Positions 38,100 to 49,953 of a DNA stretch of 64,000 bases are shown in pieces. The notes under the pieces are model-generated. The model was not told the DNA's origin. It made no database searches and worked only from the letters and a program-made list of their open reading frames with translations. Position numbers and translations under genes: made by a program. The DNA lies in NCBI GenBank assembly GCA_037074765.1, contig JBAMDO010000048.1, forward strand, positions 248,001 to 312,000. The letters are read 5' to 3'. This DNA is from Mansonella perstans. Its lineage: Eukaryota; Nematoda; Chromadorea; Rhabditida; Onchocercidae. Each line of letters opens with the position of its first letter. Position 1 is the stretch's first letter.

Positions 38100-40458
38100 A
38101 ATAAGCCAATGGGAAAGGTATTTCTCCACTAATATTTTGTTCATCAATCATACTGCATTTCACCTGGATTCCTAACATCAGCTAGTGCAACCTGTCAGCC
38201 AAGAAGCAGTTTGCTTTGCAAAATTTTCATGAGTGTTTTCTATTTACATTATGGGTTGCAGATATTCAACACTGTATGTTTCATTAATGATGAACAGTTA
38301 ATGGTTTGTGAAGCTTAGTGCTTAGTGAAAAGGGCGAATGATTTGATATCCAAACATGGAAACTATCAAAATTAACAATCACTCCGGCTTCGGCAAGGAT
38401 TCCAATGTCATATGTCATAGAACAAGCTAGTGGAATGAAAACACAGCTAACGAATTAAGGAATTTGTCAGCTTAATCTGGTGAAACTCAGATTTAACAGA
38501 AACTTCTGACCGTATAGAGCAACAACAATTTCGAAAATGTTCTTTTAAATTTACTTAATTCAGTTTGTACACCAGAGTAGGTAAAGTTTTGATCCATTTT
38601 ACCAGACTTTGTAAACAAACTCTGACAGGAAATTATGAATATTGAATCTTCGATTATGCAATCAAATAGCAGGGAGGGAAGTTCCTCAGAAACCAGTAAT
38701 ACGAATTTTTAGTATTATGAACTTTTTAATCCACTACATAATAAATAAATATTGCTAAAGTTTAAGCACAAAAATGATGGAAATAAACAACAAACGTGTC
38801 CAGAAGGGAAGATTTAACAGAAGAAAGCTGCTCTGGTTGACCGCATTATTGCCTACAGTAGCAACTTTTTCCAAAGGAAATAACCTTGAAAAAAAAGATT
38901 GATCTTCATCTCTGCATAGTTTTAGAAATTAAATTATCAACCCAAATTCAAATCTGAAATTGCACCAGCACAGCAGTTTTGGGAATGTAAAAAACTGTAG
39001 TGGAATGACAACTGTTCACCGCATTACTAATGTAATGGCCCAAACAAATATATAGTTTATAACAGTTAGTTCATACAACTATCTGGAATAAAATGCTCCA
39101 TCAGCTGTCCGACTAGTTTCATTCATTTTCCTTCAAAGATGTTCGCATAACTTTCATGGGAGCTGAATCCTTATAATCGTAGAAAAAACACAAATAAAAA
39201 CAAAATATGCAAGCAGTTATACCAAAAAAGCCTGATTGGTTACCACAACAGTAACAGATGACAAATTAACAAAGAAACGTAGTCACTGAAACCCAAATTT
39301 ACACCTATTTAAAAGTAAGCTCAAGAACTTGGGAGACATGAAATCATCAACAGCGTACGTGGTCGACCTAAAACAACCCGATCCTTCTCTGGATTGAGCT
39401 AAATATCACAGAAAATTTTCTTTCAAAGTTATACACCCTTTCACTGAAGTGAGCGAAACAAATCATATACTGAGACAAGCGAACTGAGAAATCAGCAAAA
39501 TGAAAACGTGGAACAAAACAGTAGTCAATCGGAAAGACAAAAATCATACAGCAAACAAGTATGAAGAAACAATTAAACGAAATATGGTGTAAACAAGAAA
39601 AAATAGGTAGGCCAATTATTGATCAATTCCATTTTTCAGCAGAACGATTGAAAAATGAGGCATATCTGATCGATACAGCACATTTTCAAACACATGCAGA
39701 AATAGATACAGCATATGCTCGGAGTATATTAGGAAATTATTTCTTGATTGCACAGAAGTTCGAAGTGCATTTCAGTTGTTTCTCAGCAAAATTTATCTTT
39801 TACCTCCGGGATATCTACTCAAAGTTTTTTTTCAGCACCTAACCCAGGCATTTTTTATGCCTTCAATCTGTGCTTTTTTGAACTGATATTCGTTTGCAAA
39901 TGGAAACAAAAAAAAAACAAACAAAATTTGAACAACATAGAACCCGAGAAACAAGCACTTAGCGAAATTCATTCAGCTCATCGTTTTCTCCGTTGAGATA
40001 CGCATTTTTTTTAATCATAGCGTCAATGTCTTTCATCTGAAAAATTGTAAATCCACGTCATAAAGCTTTGTTGTCGTTTTATAGAATCAATAATTATAGC
40101 TTAAAAGTTGATTATTCCGAAACAAACTCAAGCCAAATTTGAATCTAAATTTCGTCGAAAAAATCTTTTACAGATTTCTGATATTGCACTATTTATGTAC
40201 TGGAAAATTGAGTTCAAATATTGAGATTTGGTATTGCCTGATGCAGCGGTAAAAAAAGTAAGAGTTTTTTTCTCATGAAATTAAACATTACCAAGATGGA
40301 ATTTCGTCTGCTAATTTCTTTGCTGTGCAAGAGTGAATTTCCGGTAAGCGTGAATCCATTACCTAAAGCAGTTGCAAAGTGGTTTTTAGATTCAAAAAAC
40401 GTCGCAAAAGCCTTAGTCTACGGGTCATATTTTTTAAAAACCTTACTAACTGTACTCC
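38100..40458. other. Stretch without a firm gene
   Basis: A 93-codon plus-strand frame from an ATG at 39561 is coding-like in its first half (KKQLNEIWCKQEKIGRP). It has no acceptor and ends in a Phe-rich tail, so it is not called. No repeat or RNA gene was seen. Confidence 0.4.
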
Positions 40459-40523
40459 AAAATAGCATTCTGTTCGCACATGTTACACTTGTTGTGTAAT
40501 ATGTGCGAACAGAATGCTATTTT
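40459..40523 (+). repeat. Near-perfect 29-bp hairpin, 7-base loop
   Basis: Arm 40459-40487 (AAAATAGCATTCTG…TGTTACA) is the reverse complement of 40495-40523 except one position. On the plus strand that position would be a G-U wobble (40482 with 40500). The loop is CTTGTTG (40488-40494). The hairpin starts 257 bases beyond the stop codon of the FGFR1OP2/SIKE-family gene, so in that gene's orientation it could lie in the 3' UTR or just past it. It could be a small-RNA precursor, a foldback insertion relic or a 3'-end structure. Confidence 0.9.
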
Positions 40524-40779
40524 CTAGATTAAGATGCGTAAAAATTCACACTGGAAAAACCTGTGCCCCAAATCCTTGACAGCCTATAGTAAAAGTAGTC
40601 AAACAATCACGATATCCAGACTTGTATCACTGTCGAATAAAAAACAAGGAAAACTGTATACTTAAAAATGACAGGGGCTCAGACGCAAAGATAATTCTAA
40701 CGCGTTTGCTACAGAATAGTCAGCATGGCAAATTAACTCCTAATCAATTCAATTTAAAAACAAGGAAAAGTCGAAATTT

Positions 40780-42738
40780 TCATACCGATGACTTCAATAT
40801 TCTATCCTTACTTTTCTCACAGTTTTTATCACAAACAGCTGTGGAACCGTTAGAATAAATCGGTATCCTACCACTTGCAAGGTCCAGAAAGTGCTGTGCA
40901 ATATTTGGTTCGTTATGAGTTGAAATATTTAGCAGCTCCCTAAGACATGCATTCTCTGTTGCAAGCCTTGCAATTAACTGCAATAAGTTTTTCCTCAAGC
41001 AAATAACAAAAATCAAGAATCGATTTGATACATTATTTTACTACCGCTACACTATTGCATTACTGCCACACGACACACCACTGCTCTCTCTGATTAGAAC
41101 CAACTTATTTCATTAAATTGAGTCCTCCATCACTGTACAAAAAAAGACTAGAAGACTTGTAGCATTTTTCTTGAGGTCTAACAAACTATCAGTTACTTTT
41201 CGAAAAAAACAACAGGCTCCAAAATAACCTACGCAGATCCTTAATTTAAATTAATATATATTGAATGCCAAAATTTCAGTTAAAAAGTAGCAATCCTAAA
41301 GCATTTCCATAAATTAAGCAAAAAGAAATGAAATAATAACCTCTTGATCGTAACTGGAAACGCTCTCACCATCCGCAAGGCATTCATTCAGTAACCTTGC
41401 CAGATTGACAATTTTTTCATTTATAGAAGCTTCACACTTTGTACTATCCTGCTACAAAAAATTTAGCGATACTATTTTCAAATAAAATTTGAAGGACTCG
41501 AAAAAAACAGAAAACAAGACCAAAAAACGAGAGAAATGATATAGTGATATAGTCGCTCGCAGCTCATTATTCATCACAAAAAATGCACAAAAACTCTGCT
41601 TACTGCGACTGAGGTTCGAAATGGCGGAATAAGTTGCTTCGCAAACTTTGTTACAACATCCCTATGTTTTTGCATTACTAATTGCAGGGTATTTTCGCAA
41701 TCCTCTAACGCTTGTCGAAGTTCCCTAAAAATTTCATTAGCACAGTATGTTGTAGGCAATTTCAAGTAGTTACTATTGCAAAATTCGAAATATAAGCTTT
41801 ATTTTACTCCCGCACTATGACGTGTCATCATCATAAGAGGCCATTTTTTTTATACCTACAAGTATAGCACTCGGCAGGAAACCCAACAAAAATAACCAAA
41901 TTAGCTTAAGATATCAAAAAGTTAACCACTAAATATGCAGGAAAAAACAGCCAAGTGTGTCAGTCCTACACTACAACATACCTGTTTTCTTGTTGTAACT
42001 GCAAAATTTGCCGATTTTCATGCTGCAAACCTGCAACAAGTATTTTACGACCTTGCATTCGCCAACAGTCGTTCATATTTGCCACCTCTTCCTGATACTA
42101 GAATGAGGATTTCCAATGACAAGCACATAATTTTCTCGCAAACTTTTAAAACAGCAACATTTGTTGTGTAAGCATTTGCCCCGATATCAAAGTTGTAATT
42201 TCAAACTGTACTTTATTTACTAAGCATAGTTCTCCATTTCTTTTTCAAATCTAGTAAGGAGTTAGTTTTAAAATTTTGAGTGTTTCTTCATATAATTTTG
42301 CCTCTACTGAAGTGTAAAACATGAGTCATGTTTGTTCCTCTCTTGTTCACACTTTAAAAAATTAGTTTAGCTTAGTTTTTTAAATAACTTTCTTTAAATG
42401 ATATTTTCTTTTTATATTTGAAAGAAAGCAAAAATCTAATTACAAATATAAAATATCGGTGTTGGTAAAGCCCTGCAAAAAACAGATCTTAACGTATCTA
42501 GCAAACTCAGTCCTACAGGCACAACAACTGAAGCAAAATACGTATTCACGTTCTTATGTGAATGAATAATTATAAAACACTTCTAGAAAAGTTTTCTTAC
42601 CTCTTTCATACCAGAAATTTTATCATTAACAATTTGACTTTTTGCGAGCGCACTATCCGTAGCTCGTTCACGTGTTTGTAAGTTGATGACAAGCTGACGC
42701 ATATCAGCCATTAATTGACCGATACTAGTCGAGCTCAT
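40780..42738 (-). CDS. FGFR1OP2/SIKE-family coiled-coil protein
   Basis: Five exons (42601-42738, 41982-42097, 41604-41724, 41341-41451, 40780-40977) keep phase and give 227 residues, between human SIKE1 and FGFR1OP2 in length. The family signatures are visible. The N-terminal helix begins MSSTSIGQLMADMRQLV. Then come YQEEVANMNDCW, ILVAGLQHENRQILQLQQEN continuing as RELRQALEDCENTLQLVMQK, and the C-terminal LIARLATENACLRELL. The predicted structure is almost entirely coiled coil. Vertebrate members bind striatin-containing STRIPAK phosphatase/kinase assemblies, so a scaffold role there is inferred. The start was chosen by alignment of the first helix and because TTGTTTTCAG ends two bases before this ATG. 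The segment after exon 3 (QLIPPFRTSVA) departs from the vertebrate sequence. Exon 4 begins at a tandem TAGCAG acceptor. Confidence 0.9.
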
Positions 42739-42740
42739 CG

Positions 42741-42742
42741 CT
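42741..42742 (-). promoter_or_regulatory. Likely trans-splice acceptor of the SIKE-family gene
   Basis: CTTGTTTTCAG lies two bases upstream of the chosen ATG on the minus strand, and no coding exon is needed upstream. This favours spliced-leader addition. Confidence 0.55.
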
Positions 42743-43195
42743 GAAAACAAGTTAAACATAACACTTCTATACTGAAGACGATGAATCCGGTCAATAAAAC
42801 TGACCCAGGATTTAACTGAACCTAAAATTTTGGATTTCAAACATCAAGAAGCGACACTAATTCCTTGTGTCATAGCAACTTCTACCGGTAATACGATGCA
42901 TGTGATGATGAAAAAGTAGTAATTAAGCAAATCAGTAAATGACTGCTCAAAAAAATAACTGAACAAGTTAATCCTTATCCGTATCACATAACTGCATCAA
43001 AAATGGAAAGTAGTTCTTCCAACTTACAACGCAGCTTTTGCTGATGGAAGTGGGAACCACCGCTACTTTATGTCATTCGTTCTGTAAGGAAGTTTGAAAT
43101 CTAAAATAATTAAATATTGACTGAAAAAGTCTTCCTTTCCTTCCCTCGCCCCTTTCCGGTCATACTTATATAACTACTGCAAATCAGAAGAAACT

Positions 43196-43670
43196 GCTAC
43201 ACTCACACTCCTACAAAGACACACCCACATACACCAATCACACACACATCCCATCACATATACATTCACTCGCACATACAAACACGCACATATAAACACG
43301 CACACACAAACACGCACACACAAACACGCATACACAAACACGCACACATTTACACACAAACACGTACACACAAAACTTACACACAAACACGCACGCACAA
43401 ACACGCACTCATAAACACGCACACACAAACACGCATACACAAACACGCACACATTTACATACAAACACGTACACACAAACACGTACACACAAACACGTAC
43501 AAACAAACACGTACACACAAACACGTGCACACAAACACGTACAAACAAACACGTACACACAAAACTTACACACAAACACGCACGCACAAACACGCACTCA
43601 TAAACACGCACACACAAACACGCACGCACTCACTCACAAACACGCTACACACAAACAGGCACGCACATAC
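43196..43670. repeat. CA-rich minisatellite with higher-order structure
   Basis: The plus strand is built of ACAAACACG-type units of about 10 bases with variants (ACACACAAACACGCAC, ACGTACACAC). A block around GTACACACAAAACTTACAC at 43364 recurs at about 43553, and the order of variant units after it is repeated, giving a higher-order period near 189 bases. Long open frames on the minus strand here (Cys-Val-Arg repeats) are a by-product of the repeat. Confidence 0.92.
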
Positions 43671-44353
43671 ATAAAGAAAATCCATCAAAAGGGTTAGGCA
43701 TCGCTTACAAATAGTATAGCTTGTCGCTATGCGAATACACTGTCCCATTGGAAGATTTAGTGAAAATCGAAGCATTCGAAATTCAGAAATGGTTTATACG
43801 AATTGAAATTTAACAAACATTCAATGAGATAACTAATTTTATTTGAAATATTTTCTGTCCCTTTCATTCTCTCTCTTTACCTCTATATATGAATGAGCAG
43901 AAACAAACGATTAAATGCATTATTGAAATTTTTAATTCAACGTACAAATTTTACGTAATTTCAATTTTCTCATAAATTTATCCCTTTTTATTCATTTAAT
44001 TTGTTGTATCGTTAATTGACGAGGCATTAATTTCTTTAAATCGTTGTTACATTTATTGATCAAAGTTCGAAACATTTTTAAACTTGTTGTTGCTCTACTT
44101 TCATTCTGAGGAAAGATTACAATATTAACATTATAAGTCCAAAATAAATTTTGGATTGTATTAAATTGTTATTTTCATTCCTACCTGTTTTAATTTCTTA
44201 TGTTAAAATTAATATCACAAATTAAATCTCAAATGTATACTAAAATGATAGAGGATTTCGATGTAGTATTTCATTACGATGAATGTTATGAAAGTTTTTT
44301 CATTGAAAGAACATCTTAATAAGTCTTTTTGTTGTTTGGATAGGAATTGTTTG

Positions 44354-44572
44354 TTATAACGATTTTTTGATAGGAGGATAGTGAATTTTTACAATACAAT
44401 TAGCAGAGAATACAATAGGTTGATATTCTTGACTATTGTGAGGCATTACTAAGACAAAATGAACAGGAAGAAGCACACTGATTTGATTTACTGAATCCAG
44501 TTGATTCAAAATCTGATTGTAATGAGTTATATTGAATGAATTGTTCATTCTTTGTTCAAGCTTTTTATAAAG
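44354..44572 (-). CDS. Probable terminal exon of an unrecognised gene
   Basis: Following ACAAATTTCAG, 72 codons read to a TAA stop. They begin LYKKLEQRMNNSFNITHYNQ and continue with VLLPVHFVLVMPHNSQEYQP. A likely upstream exon on the same strand, 44890 to about 45010, encodes GRCLKNKQTGLKGSAPESST and ends AAAAAAG/GTATGA. Its phase (one leftover base) does not match the start of this exon, so at least one exon is missing or the two belong to different genes. No family is recognised. Confidence 0.35.
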   Translation of the reverse strand, partial: LYKKLEQRMNNSFNITHYNQILNQLDSVNQISVLLPVHFVLVMPHNSQEYQPIVFSANCIVKIHYPPIKKSL

Positions 44573-44889
44573 CTGAAATTTGTTTACCGCATTCAATCAC
44601 TTCACGATTGCCTCACATATTTAAATTAACCGGATATGATTTGCATCATGTTACATACATCGTTTAGAATATATCGACATCCTTTATACCAATAATTTTA
44701 CATAGTTAACTTATACTAGAGATTATTTATAGTATCGATTATCTTCATATTACAATTTTGTTTTTGTAAATTTAGTTAATCAGAGATAATTCAATAATAC
44801 TTTTATTATGTTATAAATTATTTCGGGTTTCGCGACAATGAATCCATCATAGAATCGAGAGATGTTTATGTGGAATCCTAAAATCATAC

Positions 44890-45010
44890 CTTTTTTGTGC
44901 TCGGTACTCGTGTTTGTTGTGCTGCTTTCTGGAGCAGACCCCTTTAGTCCAGTCTGCTTATTCTTTAAGCATCTTCCAGCATTCTTGATATAAAAATTCT
45001 TTATTTAAGA
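44890..45010 (-). CDS. Possible Ser/Thr-rich exon
   Basis: The open segment NAGRCLKNKQTGLKGSAPES, followed by a Thr/Ser-rich stretch ending TEHKK, finishes at a GTATGA donor. The acceptor at its 5' side is unclear (an AAG). It could be part of the gene whose last exon is 44354-44572. Confidence 0.28.
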
Positions 45011-45319
45011 AACCTTTTTCCAGAATAAGCTGAAATTTTAAAATTTTATACGAAATTATTTATTGTGAAAACAGAGGCTGAATACTGATGTCACAGCAGA
45101 GCCAATGCATGCTTCGTTGGTCAATAGCAATTATCCGTTGTCAGTGTACTTCCTTTTCACCATACTTCAAAGCTTGTCATGTTTTAAATTACATTCATGG
45201 AAAAGTTCAAGAAAGAAAGGAAAAAAAAACTACAAAATTTGTAATTGACAGGAGAATGCCTATAGCAGATGTTCGCAGAACGATTAAAATATTTCCACAT
45301 CACTGTCGCAATCAGTAGC

Positions 45320-47868
45320 ACTTTAATATTTTTTTGCATTAGGGGACTCCAACTTCTCATAAAGAAATATGAAAGTAAAAAAAGTAGGAAATGAACAAGT
45401 TGAACAAAGTAGAAAAATACTGAAACCTCACTGCACGAGAAAAATAAGCCTAATAGAGAATGGTCCTAAATCTGATTTGTGACTTAATTCTGTATCAGTG
45501 TTCACTTCGCAATGATGCTAAAGAGGAAACATTGAAGACGGATGAAGAAAAAAGAAAAAATGCAGTCTGGTAATTTGTAAGCTTATGCAATAAACTTCTT
45601 AAAGCATCTTTACCTTTCGTGTATTCAAATCAAAATTTTTAAAGTTTCCAGAAAAGTGTTGAAATGCTTGAATTTTTCCGTGTTTCACTAGCGTCTACCT
45701 TATAACCGATCCTTTATTCCTTAATATGGTAGCATATTATCATTCCTTTTTCTAAAATTCTTTTAATAGATTTGATAAATTTCAATAGAAAATTTTATTT
45801 TAATAGATAATTCGAGCCATCTTCAGGAACAACTGACAAAAGCGCCGAAATGTAAGTGTAAGCCAGGGTCAAATCAGCAGTATATTTTCCTACCATTGTT
45901 TTTTTGATGATGGACCATATTTTGTCATTATTGTCGATGTTGAAACACGGTTAGCACAAAAATGTTTATGCAAATTGAAATAAAAAACCGTCATGGAGTG
46001 AAACACAAGGATAAGTCTTTTCTATGAAATTTTAGCCTTGCTGAGTTTTCTAATCTCTTAGGCTGAAAGCTCGAGTTAATTTTCTGCCTGGATTTGAAAC
46101 CAAAAATCAAATTTTGTCCATCTGATACCATGTATGTATATATATATAGGAAACAAAAAGCTTCGTCAAGAAATTTTTTCCATGACAGCGAATAACTCCT
46201 ACCTGACAGCCATCGATCTTCCGGCCTACTCATATTCCCAGCAGATTAGAGACCAATATATATATATATATATATACCTATAAACTAGATTGCAACGTTC
46301 ATTTACCGAAGATTTAGCCAACACTAACTTTTGAGCCCATACTTTTTATCTCAGTATCAGTCCATGGAAATTGTTAACAATAAATTAAGCAAGATGCGAA
46401 ACAGTTAATTTCTCGGACCCGTGTTTTGCTGATACATGCACTAAACTTATTCACAGAAAGACAACCAAATAATGTTTAATGGCATTTCTGTTATGCTTTC
46501 TTCTTATTCACTGAAGTTACAGTGTTATCAGTGACAGAACTTTCCTTTTAATCTGTTATTCTAAAAAAATGAAAGATGTAGTCGTTTACTACAAACGACC
46601 AGAAAGTTTGTCGAATTACGAACATTCGAAAAAGCAACAGATAAACTCACAATGCACAATGATAAGGGAAGGAAGCTTCAAGTTTTCTTCACCTTCTTTT
46701 TCATTCTGCATTGTCTACCTTTTGATATCTGGAACTGATTATCTGTTAACACTTTAACAACATAGTTTTCTTCATAGCTGAACACAAACATTTTATATGC
46801 AGAATAGAAGGAAATCGGTATGGCAATAGACAATAACCTGACGAAATATCTAGAACCGCTCAACGACAACCACCCAGCAGAAACTACTACTTCCAGATAA
46901 TTCAACAGCATGTTTTGTACGGATGGCAGGTTATTACTGTAGGACTACTGTAAATTATTTTTTTTTAGAACTCATTTCTGAGTTATGAACAGTCCAAGTG
47001 ACTGGAACTCAAAAATTACTGGCCCTTTTCTAGCATCTTTGCTGTAGATCAAAGTCGAATATGATCGTATGCATAACTGCAAAAAAAAAACTTGCAATAA
47101 CAAGGCAAAACTGAAATCAAGTTAACCGTTCTGAAAGTCTTGAAATGAAACAATTCATTCAATAGCAGAGAACGCGATCTATAACTCACTATTTAATGTA
47201 TTAAATATTGAAGGTCTATGTATTAGTTAATCTATGGTGATCTCACATGCCTTTTAATAATGATCTAGTACCATTGAACCTTCAACAGTCAAGATTTAGG
47301 AAGAATGGAAATTTAAAAAAGACCAACAACAATGTCTAAAGCCATTCAGAGAACATTTTTCACCGTCGATAAAATCAAATTTAAGTGTGATAAGCATACA
47401 CTATATATTCATTGAAATATTCATTACCTTGGCCAAGAATCTCCAAACGGGATGCAATATCTCATCATCTTTCACATCTTTTTCTATATCTATCTAATCA
47501 GTAAGCTGCTAGATAAAAAACTTGAGTGTCTTATTCATAAAGAACTTAAGATTCTACAACTGCTGCTGGAAAATCGTGATCATGTTTGATTCGCATATCG
47601 CGCATATTTTTTTAAGTTTCAAGCACGGGAAAAGACAAATCAATGCTTCTAGCGCAATATCTTCATATCCCTAACTGCAGGGAAATATGGCGTTCAATAA
47701 GAAGTTATTCTTCAACTAAATCTTAAAATCTTCGTTTACATAATTATTTATGCTGGCATTCAATGAGCTTCTGCAATTCATAAAATAAACAACATTGTGG
47801 ACTGCAAATGATTTACAAAATAATTCCTTTCGGAAAGAGGCAGTTAATATGGAATTTTCATCGTTTCA
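45320..47868. other. Stretch with weak minus-strand exon candidates
   Basis: A 77-codon minus-strand frame at 46678-46911 has a hydrophobic middle (YFVRLLSIAIPISFYSAYKM), and an acceptor (GTCCTACAG) lies about 26 bases before its ATG. A second, 45991-46233, starts MSRPEDRWLS next to a GTAGGA donor. A TA microsatellite lies at 46255-46276. None was assembled into a gene. Confidence 0.35.
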
Positions 47869-48284
47869 TTAATTAAAAACAACAGCAGAAATAGGTGCAT
47901 ATAGGTCATATTTTACGTACTCAATGCAAAATATTATTAGAATCACAGCCTCTACAATGGCCAAAATACACCGCGGAATACCAACATAATCTATGGAGAT
48001 TTCTACTTTTTCAGAAATCGTTGTAGATTCAGCCAAAGGCCAGAATATTATGATTAGTGCAATGAAAAATTCAACAACCAAAGTAATGACCGCTATAAAG
48101 CTGAAAAAAGACGAGAATAATTTTTCAAGATAATGATTAGGCATAACTTTTGCTCAAAAGGAAAGCAGAACATGACTTACGTTCTTCGTATCCGTATACA
48201 TATAATACATACAATGATACTAAAAACCCATGCAAGTATCACGATAATAACCCCAAGACCAACACCAAATACAAGTATAGACAT
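47869..48284 (-). CDS. tmem-218: TMEM218 orthologue (ciliary transition-zone membrane protein)
   Basis: Two exons (48181-48284 and 47869-48100) join AC/GTAAGT to TTTTTTCAG/C in phase and give 111 residues, close to the about 115 of vertebrate TMEM218. The order of features matches that family. An N-terminal glycine-patterned helix (VFGVGLGVIIVILAWVFSII) comes first, then a short basic turn (CIRIRR). A second helix ends in FWPLAES, followed by an acidic linker (SEKVEISIDYVGIPR). A third helix and the tail IEYVKYDLYAPI complete it, corresponding to HYVLEPIYA in vertebrates. TMEM218 acts with the MKS module at the ciliary transition zone. In a nematode that means sensory neurons. A TTTGCAG acceptor lies three bases before the ATG. 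The assignment rests on remembered family sequence, not on a search. Confidence 0.82.
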
Positions 48285-48419
48285 TCTCTGCAAAGTGCAA
48301 AATGTGAAAAATAGATGTCCATTTATTTCTAATAAAATGAAAAAGAAGGAAATCTCGAACTACTTGCACGTAAATCAGTTTTTCACTAGTCATACAAATG
48401 AGTAGTGAAAAAGTCATAT

Positions 48420-49953
48420 AAAATCTTGGTTAAAATGACATACCAAAATAATTTTGAGAGAATGAGTCACAAAGAAAAGGATCAAAAATTTGAACGTAAA
48501 AGTAGTACAGGCTTATGACCTCTTTTATTCACTGCAATAAGCTTCCTAACAATAACGTATGATTGATTGATTACTCGTGGATCTTCACTAAGGGACCGCA
48601 ATTGTACTCATCAAATAATCCGTTACTCAGCTTAACATTAGAATCTTTCTTTCGACCACAACAAGTAAATGAACATCATCCTTTACCTCCTAAACGTTAA
48701 GGATGTACGGTTACTATGGAAATACTACTCAACAAAAACACCACTATCCTTTCAAGTACCTTGAAAAGATCTAAAAAAAAAATAGTTCTAACATGCAAAA
48801 AATGCTAATGATAGCGGTTATCACTCAGCTATAAAGCTTACAGGAATCATAATGATAACTTACAGACTTAATACTTATCAACACTAGAATCTGTCAACTT
48901 TGGTAAAGGAGACCGAAAACCTCTAGCATTTCCTTTGCAACTTAGATTTGATATTCTGCAGAAATTAGATCATATAAAGTAAGTTTTGGTCTTTATATTG
49001 ACAAAGTTATTACTTTTCCATGGGCTAATAAGCAAAATGTATAGAATGCCATAAAAACATTGATATACACTGAACACTTATTTAAAAATTTGCTTCAAAT
49101 TTGAATCTTAATCAAATGCTCATTTCCAAAATTAGCTATCGCAGTTGAACCTTCAATTAAATGTTCTAATCATTTTCTAAATCAAGTTCTAATTAAGTCC
49201 CAAACAATTAAAGCCCCTAATATTTTAAATGTTTTTTTAACTGATCAATGACTACAAAATGAACCGGTATTATTATATAAGTGTCGATGACAATTTGACG
49301 CATTGACCTTTGGCTATATAAAGTAAATACTGTGTTTAATTTAAAACCTGATCAAATTAACAGATTTTGGAACATCGAATCTCAGTTAACTTTCATACAA
49401 TTTCAGAGAATATAACTGAAAAGATCAACAATTCAGGGAGTCTAATAACTTTCTTATTTTTGGAAAAAAAAAAAAAAGACGAAATAAAAATGCTTTTGGT
49501 AGTTTCAGTAGAATGAAAATAAGACGATTTGTGCAACAAATGGACACCATTGAATGTATTAAACAAAATTTAAACATGTAATTGTTAAGAATAATGAAAA
49601 AGAGTTTAGCTGGTGTTAAAAATTTTAAATAAAATATAGTACACAAAGTTAGATATACTATCATCATTTAATTGTTGCAATTTTTGAGCAATGCGTAATG
49701 TAAATTTCAATCGATTCTTATTTGCTTAACGGTATTTCTTTATAGGATCGGTGTACAAAACTTTCTTTAATTCAGTCGATCCCCTAAACAACTGTCGATG
49801 TTTTTTGCACTTTCATTTTTGTTTGAGAAAACTATACTGCAAAATTTGTTTGAAAAAGATCACTGAGTGGTATAAATGGGAAGTGGTTGTAAATAACTTT
49901 ATTTGTGTAAACAAAACAAAATAATACCCACTTTTTCTTCTTAATAATATCAA
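48420..49953. other. Intergenic stretch, nothing supported
   Basis: No exon with convincing splice sites on either strand. A minus-strand frame at 49425-49667 is Phe/Leu/Ile-rich and includes a poly-Phe run written by a homopolymer, so it is not called. Confidence 0.45.

Noticed and set aside
39561..39842. 93-codon plus-strand frame
   Set aside because: Starts without an acceptor, ends in Phe-rich composition and has no similarity I recognise.
43174..43629. 151-codon minus-strand frame of Cys-Val-Arg repeats
   Set aside because: Produced entirely by the CA-rich minisatellite. No start context, splice sites or non-repeat coding sequence.
43196..43670. Telomere-like or CRISPR-like array
   Set aside because: Units are CA-rich, about 10 bases and contiguous. 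There are no spacers, and the unit is not the nematode TTAGGC telomere repeat.
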